Origin: Reyranella sp.
GTDB taxonomy: Bacteria > Pseudomonadota > Alphaproteobacteria > Reyranellales > Reyranellaceae
Reading direction: 5' to 3'
Assembly (NCBI GenBank): GCA_022844015.1
Contig: JALHMO010000019.1
Coordinates: 1 to 54,745 of the forward strand
Length of the DNA stretch: 54,745 bases
In this document: piece by piece, positions 23,628 to 31,240 of the stretch
Layout: each line of letters begins with the position of its first letter
Position numbering within the stretch: position 1 is the first letter of the stretch
The notes under the pieces: generated by a model
Told to the model about the DNA's origin: nothing
The model's database searches: none
The model's input: the letters and a program-made list of their open reading frames with translations, nothing else
Translations under genes and position numbers: made by a program

Positions 23628-23771
23628 ATTTTGCTGGCCTGGCCGAAGTCAAGTTTGCGCCTTTGGGCCTTAGTCGTTCCATGTCGGGCACCGCGCCACA
23701 AACGATAATGAGCAAACGACATCGCTGGCACGGGGGCATGTCAGCCCCCGTGCGCGCGTCTGCCGGCCGGC

Positions 23772-25151
23772 TCAATCCAGGAAGCCGAAGTACCGCGGCA
23801 GCCAGAGGATGATCTCCGGCCAGATGATGCAGAATGCCAGCGCGATCATCTGCAGGGCCACGAACGGGATGATGCCGCGATAGATGTGCCCCATCGTGAC
23901 CGAGGGTGGCACTGTCGATTTCATGTAGAACAGCGCGAAGCCGAAGGGTGGCGTCAGGAAGGCCGACTGCAGGTTGACCGCGACCAGCACCACGAACCAC
24001 AGCATGAAATCCTTGTTGGCGGCGATGTGCGGCGTGAAGTCGATGTCGCGCAGGATCGGGGCAAAGATCGGCAGCACGATGAGGCAGATCTCGAGCCAGT
24101 CGAAGAAGAACCCCATGATGAAGACCAGGCCCATCACGAAGATCAGAATCTCCCAGCCGGTATCGATGCCGACCGACGCCAGGAGCTCGGCAACGAGATC
24201 GTCGCCGCCCAGCGCCCGGAACACGAACGAGAACAGGGTGGCGCCGAAGATGATGAAGAATACCAGAGCGTTGGTGAGCGCTGAGCTCTCGATCACCTCC
24301 GTCAGCATCTTCATGTTGAGGCGCTTGTTCCACCACGCCAGCGCCAGGGCGCCGGCGCAACCGGCGCCGCCTGCTTCCGTCGGCGTGGCGAAGCCGCCGA
24401 AGATCGAGCCCAGCACGACGAAGATCAGGAAGGCGGGCGGCAGGAAGCTGCGCAACATCAGGCGCATCAGCTCCTGACCGCTCTGCGGCCCCGCGTCGTC
24501 CGCGAGGGGCGGGGCCACCTTGGGGTTCACGGTCGCGAGTATGCCGATATAGATCAGATAGACCGACGACATGATGATGCCCGGCACGATCGCGGCGGTG
24601 AACAGCGTGCCCACGGAGATCGTCATGAGATCGCCCATGATGACCAGCATGATGCTGGGCGGGATCAGGATTCCCAGGGTGCCGGCCGAGGCGATGGTGC
24701 CGACCGACAGCTCCTTGGAATAGCCACGCTCGAGCATCGTCGGCAGCGCGATCAGGGTCAGCATGATGACGGATGCGCCGACGATGCCGGTGGTCGCGGC
24801 CATGATGGTGCCCATCAGGGTCACCGACATGGCGAGGCCGCCGGGAATCCGGCGCGTCAGCACCTGAAGCGCCTTGAGCAACTCGTCGGCGACGCCGGAC
24901 CGTTCCAGGATGGTCCCCATGAAGACGAACATCGGCACGGCGATCAGGACCTGGTTCTGCACGGCCTGGCCCCAGATGCGCGGGATCAGGCTGCCGAACT
25001 GGGCCGGCCGGAAGACGTCGAAGAAGATTCCCAGAATCCCGAACCCGAGCGCGACGCCGCCCAGCACGAATGCCACCGGATAGCCGATGAACATGATGAA
25101 CGTCAGGACGAGGAACATCAGGATGGCGAGATGGTCGGCGATCCATTCCAT
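23772..25151 (-). CDS. TRAP transporter large permease, DctM family
   Basis: A 459-aa inner-membrane protein with about twelve hydrophobic segments, the ion-coupled transport subunit of a tripartite ATP-independent transporter. Family motifs include AVPMFVFMGTILERSG, LMGTIMAATTGIVGASV, SAGTLGILIPPSIMLV and FATPTEAGGAGCAGAL. The ATG at 25151 lies 13 bp after the DctQ stop. This is a DctM of the longer type that works with a separate DctQ. It forms a dctP-dctQ-dctM operon whose substrate, from the binding protein type, is probably an organic acid (dicarboxylate or 2-oxo acid); this is inferred. Confidence 0.92.
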   Translation of the reverse strand: MEWIADHLAILMFLVLTFIMFIGYPVAFVLGGVALGFGILGIFFDVFRPAQFGSLIPRIWGQAVQNQVLIAVPMFVFMGTILERSGVADELLKALQVLTRRIPGGLAMSVTLMGTIMAATTGIVGASVIMLTLIALPTMLERGYSKELSVGTIASAGTLGILIPPSIMLVIMGDLMTISVGTLFTAAIVPGIIMSSVYLIYIGILATVNPKVAPPLADDAGPQSGQELMRLMLRSFLPPAFLIFVVLGSIFGGFATPTEAGGAGCAGALALAWWNKRLNMKMLTEVIESSALTNALVFFIIFGATLFSFVFRALGGDDLVAELLASVGIDTGWEILIFVMGLVFIMGFFFDWLEICLIVLPIFAPILRDIDFTPHIAANKDFMLWFVVLVAVNLQSAFLTPPFGFALFYMKSTVPPSVTMGHIYRGIIPFVALQMIALAFCIIWPEIILWLPRYFGFLD

Positions 25152-25164
25152 GACCCGGGCCTCC

Positions 25165-25725
25165 TCAGTGCGCCGGCGCGGGCGGGGCGGCGCGCGCAGC
25201 GAGATCGGGAGGGCCGAACAGTTGCACCAGCTTGCGCATCAGAACCGACGCTACGGCCAGATCGAGCAGGATCAGGCCGGCAACCAGGCAGAACTTGATG
25301 ATCCACCGGTTGGCGAGGCCATTGGGCGCGTCCGAGCTCTCGTTCTGGATGAACGAGGTGTGGGCGAACTCGTACGAGTAGTAGGTTGCCACCAGGCAGT
25401 AGGGGATGGCGAAGAAGAGTATGCCGAAGACTTCGAGCTTGGCCTGCTGACGTGGGGTCTTGCCGGCGGTGAAGACGTCGATTCGGACATGGACGTTGCG
25501 GATGTAGGCGTACCCCAGCCAGAACATGAACAGGAGGCCGTGCAGATGCCACTCCAGCTCCTGGATCGGCGTCGAGCCGAAGCCGGGGATCTGAAAGCCG
25601 ACCTTGCGGGTCAGGATGTCCCAGCAAATGACGACGACCAGGGCGATGAACAACCAACCGAACACGTTTGCGATCCTGGCCAACAGGCGGTCGATCGCAT
25701 CGCTGACGCCAAGCAACAACTGCAT
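25165..25725 (-). CDS. TRAP transporter small permease, DctQ family
   Basis: A 186-aa protein with four hydrophobic helices. Typical DctQ features are the N-terminal DAIDRLLARIANVFGWLFIALVV, then WHLHGLLFMFWLGYAYIRNVHVRIDVF. The HVRIDV segment is the family's most conserved part. It caps the DctM subunit and helps receive solute from DctP. It lies between dctP (137 bp upstream, across a strong hairpin) and dctM (13 bp downstream). Confidence 0.9.
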   Translation of the reverse strand: MQLLLGVSDAIDRLLARIANVFGWLFIALVVVICWDILTRKVGFQIPGFGSTPIQELEWHLHGLLFMFWLGYAYIRNVHVRIDVFTAGKTPRQQAKLEVFGILFFAIPYCLVATYYSYEFAHTSFIQNESSDAPNGLANRWIIKFCLVAGLILLDLAVASVLMRKLVQLFGPPDLAARAAPPAPAH

Positions 25726-25825
25726 AACTGAATTTCCTCGAACGGGGACGGGATGCCGTCACGCCGACCGGACGAACCGGCCGGCGGCGCGGAGGCATCC
25801 CGGAACGATCGGCGCTGAAAGGAAA

Positions 25826-25849
25826 GCGGCCGGGGAATAACCCGGCCGC
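25826..25849 (-). terminator. Hairpin between dctP and dctQ (terminator or attenuator)
   Basis: Perfect 9-bp arms GCGGCCGGG and CCCGGCCGC are separated by a six-base loop. In the direction of transcription (minus strand) the stem is followed by TTTCCTTTC, a T-rich run. It begins 13 bases after the dctP stop and could end most transcripts there, so that more binding protein than permease is made. Confidence 0.65.
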
Positions 25850-25862
25850 CAGGGAACCTTGG

Positions 25863-26912
25863 CTATTGCAGGTAGCCGCGATCCTTCCAGATCGCATATT
25901 CCTTGCGGAACTTGCTGAGCGAATCCCAGGCCTTCTTGAACTCGGGGCTCTTGGCGGCCTGCTCGGTCGCCACTTCGTCCCAGGCCTTCTCGAAGGCCTT
26001 CAGGAACTCAGGCGTCCACGTCACCAGCTTGACGCCCTTGGTCTCGATCTCTGCCAGCGCCTTGGGCTGCAGGGATTCACCGAGGCTCATGCCGCGCAGT
26101 ACAGTCTGGTCGCAGGCAGCCTCGATCACCAGCTTCTGATGCGGGGAGAAGGAGTCCCACTTCGCCTTGTTGATGATGAGGTCACCCACCGTTGCCTGCT
26201 GATGCCAGCCCGGGAAGTAGTAGAATTTCGCCACCTGGTGGAAGCCGAGGCTGAGATCCATCACCGGCATCGAGAACTCGGTCGCGTCGATCGTGCCGAG
26301 CTGCAGGGCCTGGAAAATCTCGCCGGCCTGCAGGAGCTGGGTCGACACGCCGAGCTTCTGCATGACGTTGGCGCCAAGACCGAAGAAGCGCATCTTCAGG
26401 CCCTTGAGGTCCTCCAGCGTCTTGATTTCCTTGCGGAACCAGCCGGATGCCTCGGGCGGGATCAGATGGCACATCACCGAGTGGATGTTGTACTTGGCGT
26501 AGAGGTCCTGCATCATCTTCTCGCCGCCGCCCTGCTTCATCCAGGCGAGGTATTCACCGAGGCCCGGCCCGAAGGGCACGGTCGAGAAGACGGCGAAGGC
26601 GATGTCCTTGCCGGTCCAGTAGCCCGGCGTCGCCCACGCCATGTCGAGCGCCCCCGAGGCGACCGAATCGAAGGCCTGGCCCGGTGGCACAAGGGCGCCG
26701 GGCTCGAAGAACTTGATGTCGATCGAGCCGTTGGACAGCTTGCGAATCTGGTCCACGGTGAAGTTGGCGTTCGGTCCCAGCAACGCCAGCGTCGATGCAA
26801 AGTTGGATTGCATCTGAACGCGAACCTTCTTGTCCTGGGCTGACGCCGATCCTGCTCCAAACGCAATCGCCGCCGCGAAAGCCGTTGCCGCCAACTTTGA
26901 AATTACACGCAT
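25863..26912 (-). CDS. TRAP transporter substrate-binding protein, DctP family
   Basis: A 349-aa periplasmic binding protein. The signal peptide is MRVISKLAATAFAAAIAFGA with cleavage after ASA. The DctP fold shows NFTVDQIRKLSNGSIDIKFFEPGALVPP, then GWFRKEIKTLEDLKGLKMRF with the conserved Arg that binds the substrate carboxylate, and later GTIDATEFSMPVMD. This resembles the TakP/DctP type that carries 2-oxo or dicarboxylic acids. The start at 26912 follows GGGAGGGTTTAGG; an upstream ATG at 26927 would add five residues. It is first in its operon, divergent from a second, complete TRAP operon. Confidence 0.92.
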   Translation of the reverse strand: MRVISKLAATAFAAAIAFGAGSASAQDKKVRVQMQSNFASTLALLGPNANFTVDQIRKLSNGSIDIKFFEPGALVPPGQAFDSVASGALDMAWATPGYWTGKDIAFAVFSTVPFGPGLGEYLAWMKQGGGEKMMQDLYAKYNIHSVMCHLIPPEASGWFRKEIKTLEDLKGLKMRFFGLGANVMQKLGVSTQLLQAGEIFQALQLGTIDATEFSMPVMDLSLGFHQVAKFYYFPGWHQQATVGDLIINKAKWDSFSPHQKLVIEAACDQTVLRGMSLGESLQPKALAEIETKGVKLVTWTPEFLKAFEKAWDEVATEQAAKSPEFKKAWDSLSKFRKEYAIWKDRGYLQ

Positions 26913-27632
26913 CCTAAACCCTCCCAATGCTCATGAAGCACGCGAGGGACGCCTTGGCGTACGCTGTACTCTACTCTTTACTGGTGGTTATCGCCCCCGT
27001 CCCATCGCCCTGTCACAGAACGGTTGTGCCGCTCCGCTCTTTCAGCCAGCCGCCATTCGCGGCCGGTTGTTTCATGCGGCGAACTCTAAGGGCGAGGAAC
27101 GAAATGTCAAACGCAGCAACGGAGAAAGGTCACAGCACGAACGCGGATCGTGGCGAAACAGGAAATGCGCAAATGCAACCACAGAGCGAGCCCACGGTGG
27201 TGTTCGAGCGCATACGGCCAGTCAAGAAGTCGCCGAAGATCATCTGACTGTCTCCTCGCGGATTCGTCGGCAATCCTGGCAGGAGGTCAGGGGCGGATGA
27301 CGTTGAAAGCTCGGCGACGCAACCCGAATGCACGCGAACCGATGATCCGAGAACTGCAGAGGGGCTGCGCTCGCGACTCGGTCGAATGCCTTGCGTCGTG
27401 CGATGCCGACAGGCTCCGAGGCGGCTTTCCGTGCACGGCAATCCGGGATAGAAACAAAGCAAGTCAGCAAGGTGGCGGTCCGTCGTTCCGCCGATTTGTC
27501 GATGCTGCAGGTATGCGGCCAGCCGGGTCCACCAGTCGACCCTTTAGAGTCCTTTTAGTCAGCGTGGTCACCCTGAATCACATTCGGGGCTGCGTAAATC
27601 GGGGAGGTTAACGCTTACGAGGAGGCAAATTG
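26913..27632. other. Divergent control region between two TRAP operons
   Basis: This 720-bp stretch has no recognisable family member. It must contain promoters for both transporters. One short reading frame with a good ribosome site (27104-27247) is listed separately as a candidate. No regulator gene is visible, although many TRAP operons carry one beside them. Confidence 0.5.
27104..27247 (+). CDS. Candidate small protein, 47 aa (uncertain)
   Basis: The ATG at 27104 follows GCGAGGAACGA, a reasonable ribosome site. The frame encodes a polar peptide starting MSNAATEKGHSTNADRG and ending FERIRPVKKSPKII. There is no membrane segment or known motif. It lies in the divergent TRAP intergenic region, so it could equally be chance. 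Confidence 0.25.
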   Translation: MSNAATEKGHSTNADRGETGNAQMQPQSEPTVVFERIRPVKKSPKII

Positions 27633-28739
27633 ATGAGCAGGTTCCTATTGGGGCTCGGCGCGCTGGCCATATCGGCCATGTTGACGCTGCCGGTGCAGGC
27701 CCAAGCGCCCGCGCAACCACGCGTACTCAAGATCCAGACCAGCTGGCCGGCATCGTCGCAGGCCTTCGACCAGATGCAGGCCTTCGGCAAGCGCCTGGAA
27801 GTCGTCACCGGCGGGCGGATCAAGATGGAAGCCCTGCCGGGCGGCCAGATCGTTCCACCCTTCGAGGTGCTCGACGCCACCCACAAGAAGGTGATCGACG
27901 GCGCTCACAGCTGGCCCGGCTACTGGGTCGGCCGCAACAAGGCGGCGGTCCTGTTCACCGGGGGACCGGGCGGTCCACACGGCATGGATCTCATCGATTT
28001 CATGAGCTGGATGTGGCACGGCGGCGGCTTCGACATGATGCAGAAGTTCTACCGCGAAACCATGAAGATGAACGTCATCTCGATCCCGATGCACACCCAG
28101 AGCCCGCAGGCGCTGGGCTGGTTCAAGCGCAAGATCGATAGCGTCGCGGATTTCAAGGGCATGCGCTGCCGCGAGACCGGCATTGCCCAGGAAGTCTTCA
28201 ACGAGATGGGCATGCGCACTGTGAACATGCCGGGCGGCGAGATCATGCCGGCCGCCGAGCGCGGCGTGATCGACTGTGCCGAGTGGGTCGGCGGCATCGA
28301 CGACCTGAAGTTCGGCTTCCATACGATCTGGAAGTGGCATTACGCGCCGTCGCTGCACGAGCCTGTCTCGATCGGCGAGCTGATGATCAACCTCGATGTG
28401 TGGAACACCTTCGCCCCGGCCGACCAGGAACTGATCAAGACGGTGGCCTGGGAGACGCTGTTCTGGCACTGGGCGAAGTGGCAGCGCCTGAACGCCGAGG
28501 CGGTCGAGGAATTCAAGACCAAGCATGGCGTCAACGTCATGTACACGCCGCCGGAAATCCTGAAGGAGTTTCTGCTCGCTTGGGATCGTGTTGCGGCCCG
28601 CGAAGCCGAGAAGAACCCGATCTTCAAGGAAGTCTACGAGTCGCAGAGGAAGTGGGCGTCGGTCACCGTGCCGATGAAGAAGGTCTACTTCCCGCCCTAT
28701 GCGATTGCGGCCGACCACTACTGGCCCGACAAGAAGTAA
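27633..28739 (+). CDS. TRAP transporter substrate-binding protein, DctP family (second system)
   Basis: A 368-aa periplasmic binding protein, with signal peptide MSRFLLGLGALAISAMLTLP and cleavage after VQAQA. Features are VLKIQTSWPASSQAFDQMQ, then LGWFKRKIDSVADFKGMRCR with the conserved Arg, and VIDCAEWVGGIDD. The WFK/WFR-K-I motif is shared with the other DctP in this window, so both are of the TakP-like type for organic acids. ATG 27633 is preceded by GAGGAGG with seven bases of spacing. It heads a dctPQM operon on the plus strand. Confidence 0.92.
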   Translation: MSRFLLGLGALAISAMLTLPVQAQAPAQPRVLKIQTSWPASSQAFDQMQAFGKRLEVVTGGRIKMEALPGGQIVPPFEVLDATHKKVIDGAHSWPGYWVGRNKAAVLFTGGPGGPHGMDLIDFMSWMWHGGGFDMMQKFYRETMKMNVISIPMHTQSPQALGWFKRKIDSVADFKGMRCRETGIAQEVFNEMGMRTVNMPGGEIMPAAERGVIDCAEWVGGIDDLKFGFHTIWKWHYAPSLHEPVSIGELMINLDVWNTFAPADQELIKTVAWETLFWHWAKWQRLNAEAVEEFKTKHGVNVMYTPPEILKEFLLAWDRVAAREAEKNPIFKEVYESQRKWASVTVPMKKVYFPPYAIAADHYWPDKK

Positions 28740-28763
28740 CCAGCGAAGTCTCGAGGCGAGGAG

Positions 28764-28793
28764 AACCCGCATCGCGCCGTCGCGATGCGGGTT
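28764..28793 (+). terminator. Hairpin between dctP and dctQ (second TRAP operon)
   Basis: Perfect 13-bp arms AACCCGCATCGCG and CGCGATGCGGGTT with a four-base loop start 25 bases after the dctP stop. The downstream run is only CCGTCTCCGATTCTG, so it may attenuate or stabilise mRNA rather than fully terminate. Confidence 0.65.
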
Positions 28794-28845
28794 CCGTCTC
28801 CGATTCTGTAGCGTAGTTTCCGGGGAGAGTATTGGGGGAGAGTAC

Positions 28846-29397
28846 ATGGCAACGCCATCGCCCGCCTATCTCGCGACGATACGGGGGATAGACAAGTTCA
28901 CCGAGTACACCGCGTACGTTTTCTGCCTGCTCAACATTCCGCTGATCGGCGCAAACACCTTCGAGGTGATCTCGCGCTACGGCTTCGGCGAGCCCACCGA
29001 GTGGGCGCTCGACACCACCACCCAATCCTTCGGCGCGATGTTCATGCTGGGCGCGGCCTATGCGCTCGCCAAGGGCGCACACGTACGCACGGACATGCTG
29101 TGGGAGGGCTTCTCCGACCGCACCAAGGGAACGATCGATTCGGCGGGCTACATCCTGTTCTTCCTGCCGACGATGGCCGTGCTGGTATACATCAGCGTCG
29201 ACGACTTCTTTTACGCGATGTCGATCAACGAGCGATCGAACACCACGTCGTGGCAGCCGATCCTGTGGCCGTTGCGCGGCGTCATCCCGCTGGCCTGCGC
29301 ACTGTTGTTCGTCCAGGGCGTCTCGGAGCTTCTCAAGAGCCTGTGGGCCGCCCGAACCGGCGAGTTCCTGGTCCACCAGGAGAAGCTCGAGCTATGA
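28846..29397 (+). CDS. TRAP transporter small permease, DctQ family (second system)
   Basis: A 183-aa four-helix membrane protein with the DctQ pattern: FTEYTAYVFCLLNIPLIGANTFEVISRYGF, then MFMLGAAYALAKGAHVRTDMLW (the HVRTD motif). ATG 28846 follows GGGGGAGAGTAC. Its stop overlaps the dctM start (ATGA, 29394-29397), coupling the two membrane subunits. It differs clearly from the other DctQ in the window, so the two operons are not a recent duplication. Confidence 0.9.
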   Translation: MATPSPAYLATIRGIDKFTEYTAYVFCLLNIPLIGANTFEVISRYGFGEPTEWALDTTTQSFGAMFMLGAAYALAKGAHVRTDMLWEGFSDRTKGTIDSAGYILFFLPTMAVLVYISVDDFFYAMSINERSNTTSWQPILWPLRGVIPLACALLFVQGVSELLKSLWAARTGEFLVHQEKLEL

Positions 29398-30731
29398 CCG
29401 GAGATCAGATCATCGGCCTCATCATGCTGTTCGGCATGATCACGGTCATCTTCGTGGGCTTTCCCATATCGTTCACCCTGCTGTTCCTGGCCATGCTGTT
29501 CGGCTGGATCGGCCTGGGGCTGGAACTGACCTTCAACCTGACGTACCTCCAGATCTGGGGGACGATGAAGGACGAGGTCTTCCCTGCCGTTCCGCTGTTC
29601 ATCTTCATGGGCTTCATGACCGAGCAGGCGGGATTGATGGAGCGGCTGTTCGGCGCCTTGCGCAACCTGCTCGCTCCGGTGCGTGGCGCGCTCTATCTGG
29701 CGGTGATCCTGACGGCCACGATCTTCGCCATGGCGACGGGCATCGTCGGCGCTGCGGTGACCGTCCTGGGCATCATGGCCGCACCCATGATGATCAAGGC
29801 CGGCTACGATGCCCGGCTGTCCGCGGGCGCGATCGCGGCGGGCGGAACGCTGGGCATCCTCGTTCCGCCGTCGGTCATGCTGGTGGTCATGGGGCCGACC
29901 ATGGGCGTCCCGGTGAACCTGCTCTATTCCGCCGCCTTCGGGCCGGGGTTCCTGCTGGCCAGCCTCTATATCGTCTATACCCTCGGCCGCAGCTTCCTGA
30001 ATCCCGCCCTCGGCCCGCCGGTGCCGCTGGAGGATCGGGTCACGGACCCGTTCGTGCTGGTCAGGGAGTTCGTGATCGGCGTGCTGCCGCTCGCCCTGCT
30101 GATCGGGTTCACCTTGGGCACCATCCTGGCCGGCATGGCGACGCCCACCGAGGCGGCGGCCTGTGGCGCCAGCGGCGCCACCCTGCTGGCGCTGTGCTAC
30201 CGCAAGCTGACCTTCACGGCGCTGAAGAACGCAGCCATCATGACCATGATGACTGCCGGCGTGGTGATTCTGCTGGCTGTCGCTTCGAATGTCTTCGGCG
30301 CGGTGTTCACCAAGCTCGGTACCGCGCAGGTCATCACGCAGGCCCTGGCGGCGATCCCGCTGCCCGACATGGGCAAGCTGCTCATCATCATGATCGCCAT
30401 ATTCCTGCTCGGCTGGCCGTTCGAGTGGCCGGCGATCGTACTGGTCTTCCTGCCGATCGTCCTGCCCGTCGTCGAAGGGCTCCAGCTTGGCCTGAGCAAG
30501 CTCGAGCTGCTGATCTGGTTCGGCGCGCTGACAGCGGTGAACCTGCAAACCGCCTTCCTGTCTCCACCCGTGGCGATGTCGGCGTACTACCTGCGCAACG
30601 TCGTCCCGCAGTGGAGCCTGGGACTCATATACCGCGGCATGGGCGACTTCATGATCATCCAGGTGATCTGCCTCGCCATCGTCATCCTGTTCCCCGACAT
30701 CGTCCTGTGGCTGCCGCGGTCCTTGCGGTAG
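29394..30731 (+). CDS. TRAP transporter large permease, DctM family (second system)
   Basis: A 445-aa membrane protein starting in the ATGA overlap with dctQ. DctM motifs are AVPLFIFMGFMTEQAG, TIFAMATGIVGAAVTVLG, GGTLGILVPPSVMLVVMG and MATPTEAAACGASGATL, with a closing NLQTAFLSPPVAMSAYYLR. The last motif is shared in form with the other DctM. It completes a full TRAP transporter moving an unknown organic acid with sodium ions (by analogy with TRAP systems generally). Confidence 0.92.
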   Translation: MTGDQIIGLIMLFGMITVIFVGFPISFTLLFLAMLFGWIGLGLELTFNLTYLQIWGTMKDEVFPAVPLFIFMGFMTEQAGLMERLFGALRNLLAPVRGALYLAVILTATIFAMATGIVGAAVTVLGIMAAPMMIKAGYDARLSAGAIAAGGTLGILVPPSVMLVVMGPTMGVPVNLLYSAAFGPGFLLASLYIVYTLGRSFLNPALGPPVPLEDRVTDPFVLVREFVIGVLPLALLIGFTLGTILAGMATPTEAAACGASGATLLALCYRKLTFTALKNAAIMTMMTAGVVILLAVASNVFGAVFTKLGTAQVITQALAAIPLPDMGKLLIIMIAIFLLGWPFEWPAIVLVFLPIVLPVVEGLQLGLSKLELLIWFGALTAVNLQTAFLSPPVAMSAYYLRNVVPQWSLGLIYRGMGDFMIIQVICLAIVILFPDIVLWLPRSLR

Positions 30732-30883
30732 GTCGATCTCGATCGCGGGGGTGGCGCCGTCCGCCCCCGACTCCCTGTTGGCGGCGCTCGCGGCTTCTGT
30801 GCATCGGCGCATAGCTGGAGTCCGCTCGCTGCAGCTTGCGCGGTTCGGAGCGCGATGATCGTATTGCGCGAGAGGAGGGTCCC

Positions 30884-31201
30884 GTGCCTCGCTCCCTCAG
30901 CCCGCTCGAAGAGATCCAGTTGCGCCGTGTCGCGCACAGATCGGTCATGATCGATGCGCCCATCGCGGCGCGGCTCCTGGCCGTTGCCCTGGTCGAGGAA
31001 GGGTGGGGAGGGTTGCGTCTGACGCCACTCGGTCGCAGACACCTCGATGCGCTTCCCCAGGCACCTTTGATGATGCTGCGCGGCGAGGTCCCGGCGATCT
31101 CGAGCGTCATCGCGAGCCTGCTCGAAAGGGCGGACACGCGCGCGCGAGACGATGGCGATGCCGGAGAGACCTTATCGTCGGGAGGGCCACCGCACTCCTG
31201 A
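30884..31201 (+). CDS. Hypothetical protein, 105 aa
   Basis: I do not recognise this small protein. GTG 30884 follows AGAGGAGGGTCCC, a strong ribosome site, which supports it being real. The N-terminus (PRSLSPLEEIQLRRVAHRS) and the middle (AARLLAVALVEEGWGGLRLTPLGRRHLDAL) look like short helices plus a strand turn, reminiscent of a small helix-turn-helix or winged fold (the LTPLGRRHLDAL end resembles winged-helix 'wing' segments). No membrane segment. It lies 39 bp before a 609-aa membrane-anchored protein on the same strand and may be co-transcribed with it. Confidence 0.5.
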   Translation: MPRSLSPLEEIQLRRVAHRSVMIDAPIAARLLAVALVEEGWGGLRLTPLGRRHLDALPQAPLMMLRGEVPAISSVIASLLERADTRARDDGDAGETLSSGGPPHS

Positions 31202-31240
31202 CCCTGATGACGCCGGCGGCAGGGTGCTGCGCGAACGCGC

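Larger units (their letters stand above)
23126..23771. other. Gene-free mosaic of palindromic repeats (646 bp)
   Basis: No credible gene is present. At least four structured elements lie here: CTCATCCTGAGGAG-type units at 23164-23230, 23313-23350 and 23587-23627, and a different hairpin at 23381-23431 (GTCCCTCTCC/GGAGAGGGAC). The stretch separates the aldolase from the convergent TRAP operon and looks like a landing zone for REP-like elements. Confidence 0.7.

Noticed and set aside
23406..23812. Two plus-strand frames of 88-100 aa in the repeat mosaic
   Set aside because: They cross several hairpin repeats, lack ribosome sites and have no recognisable motif.
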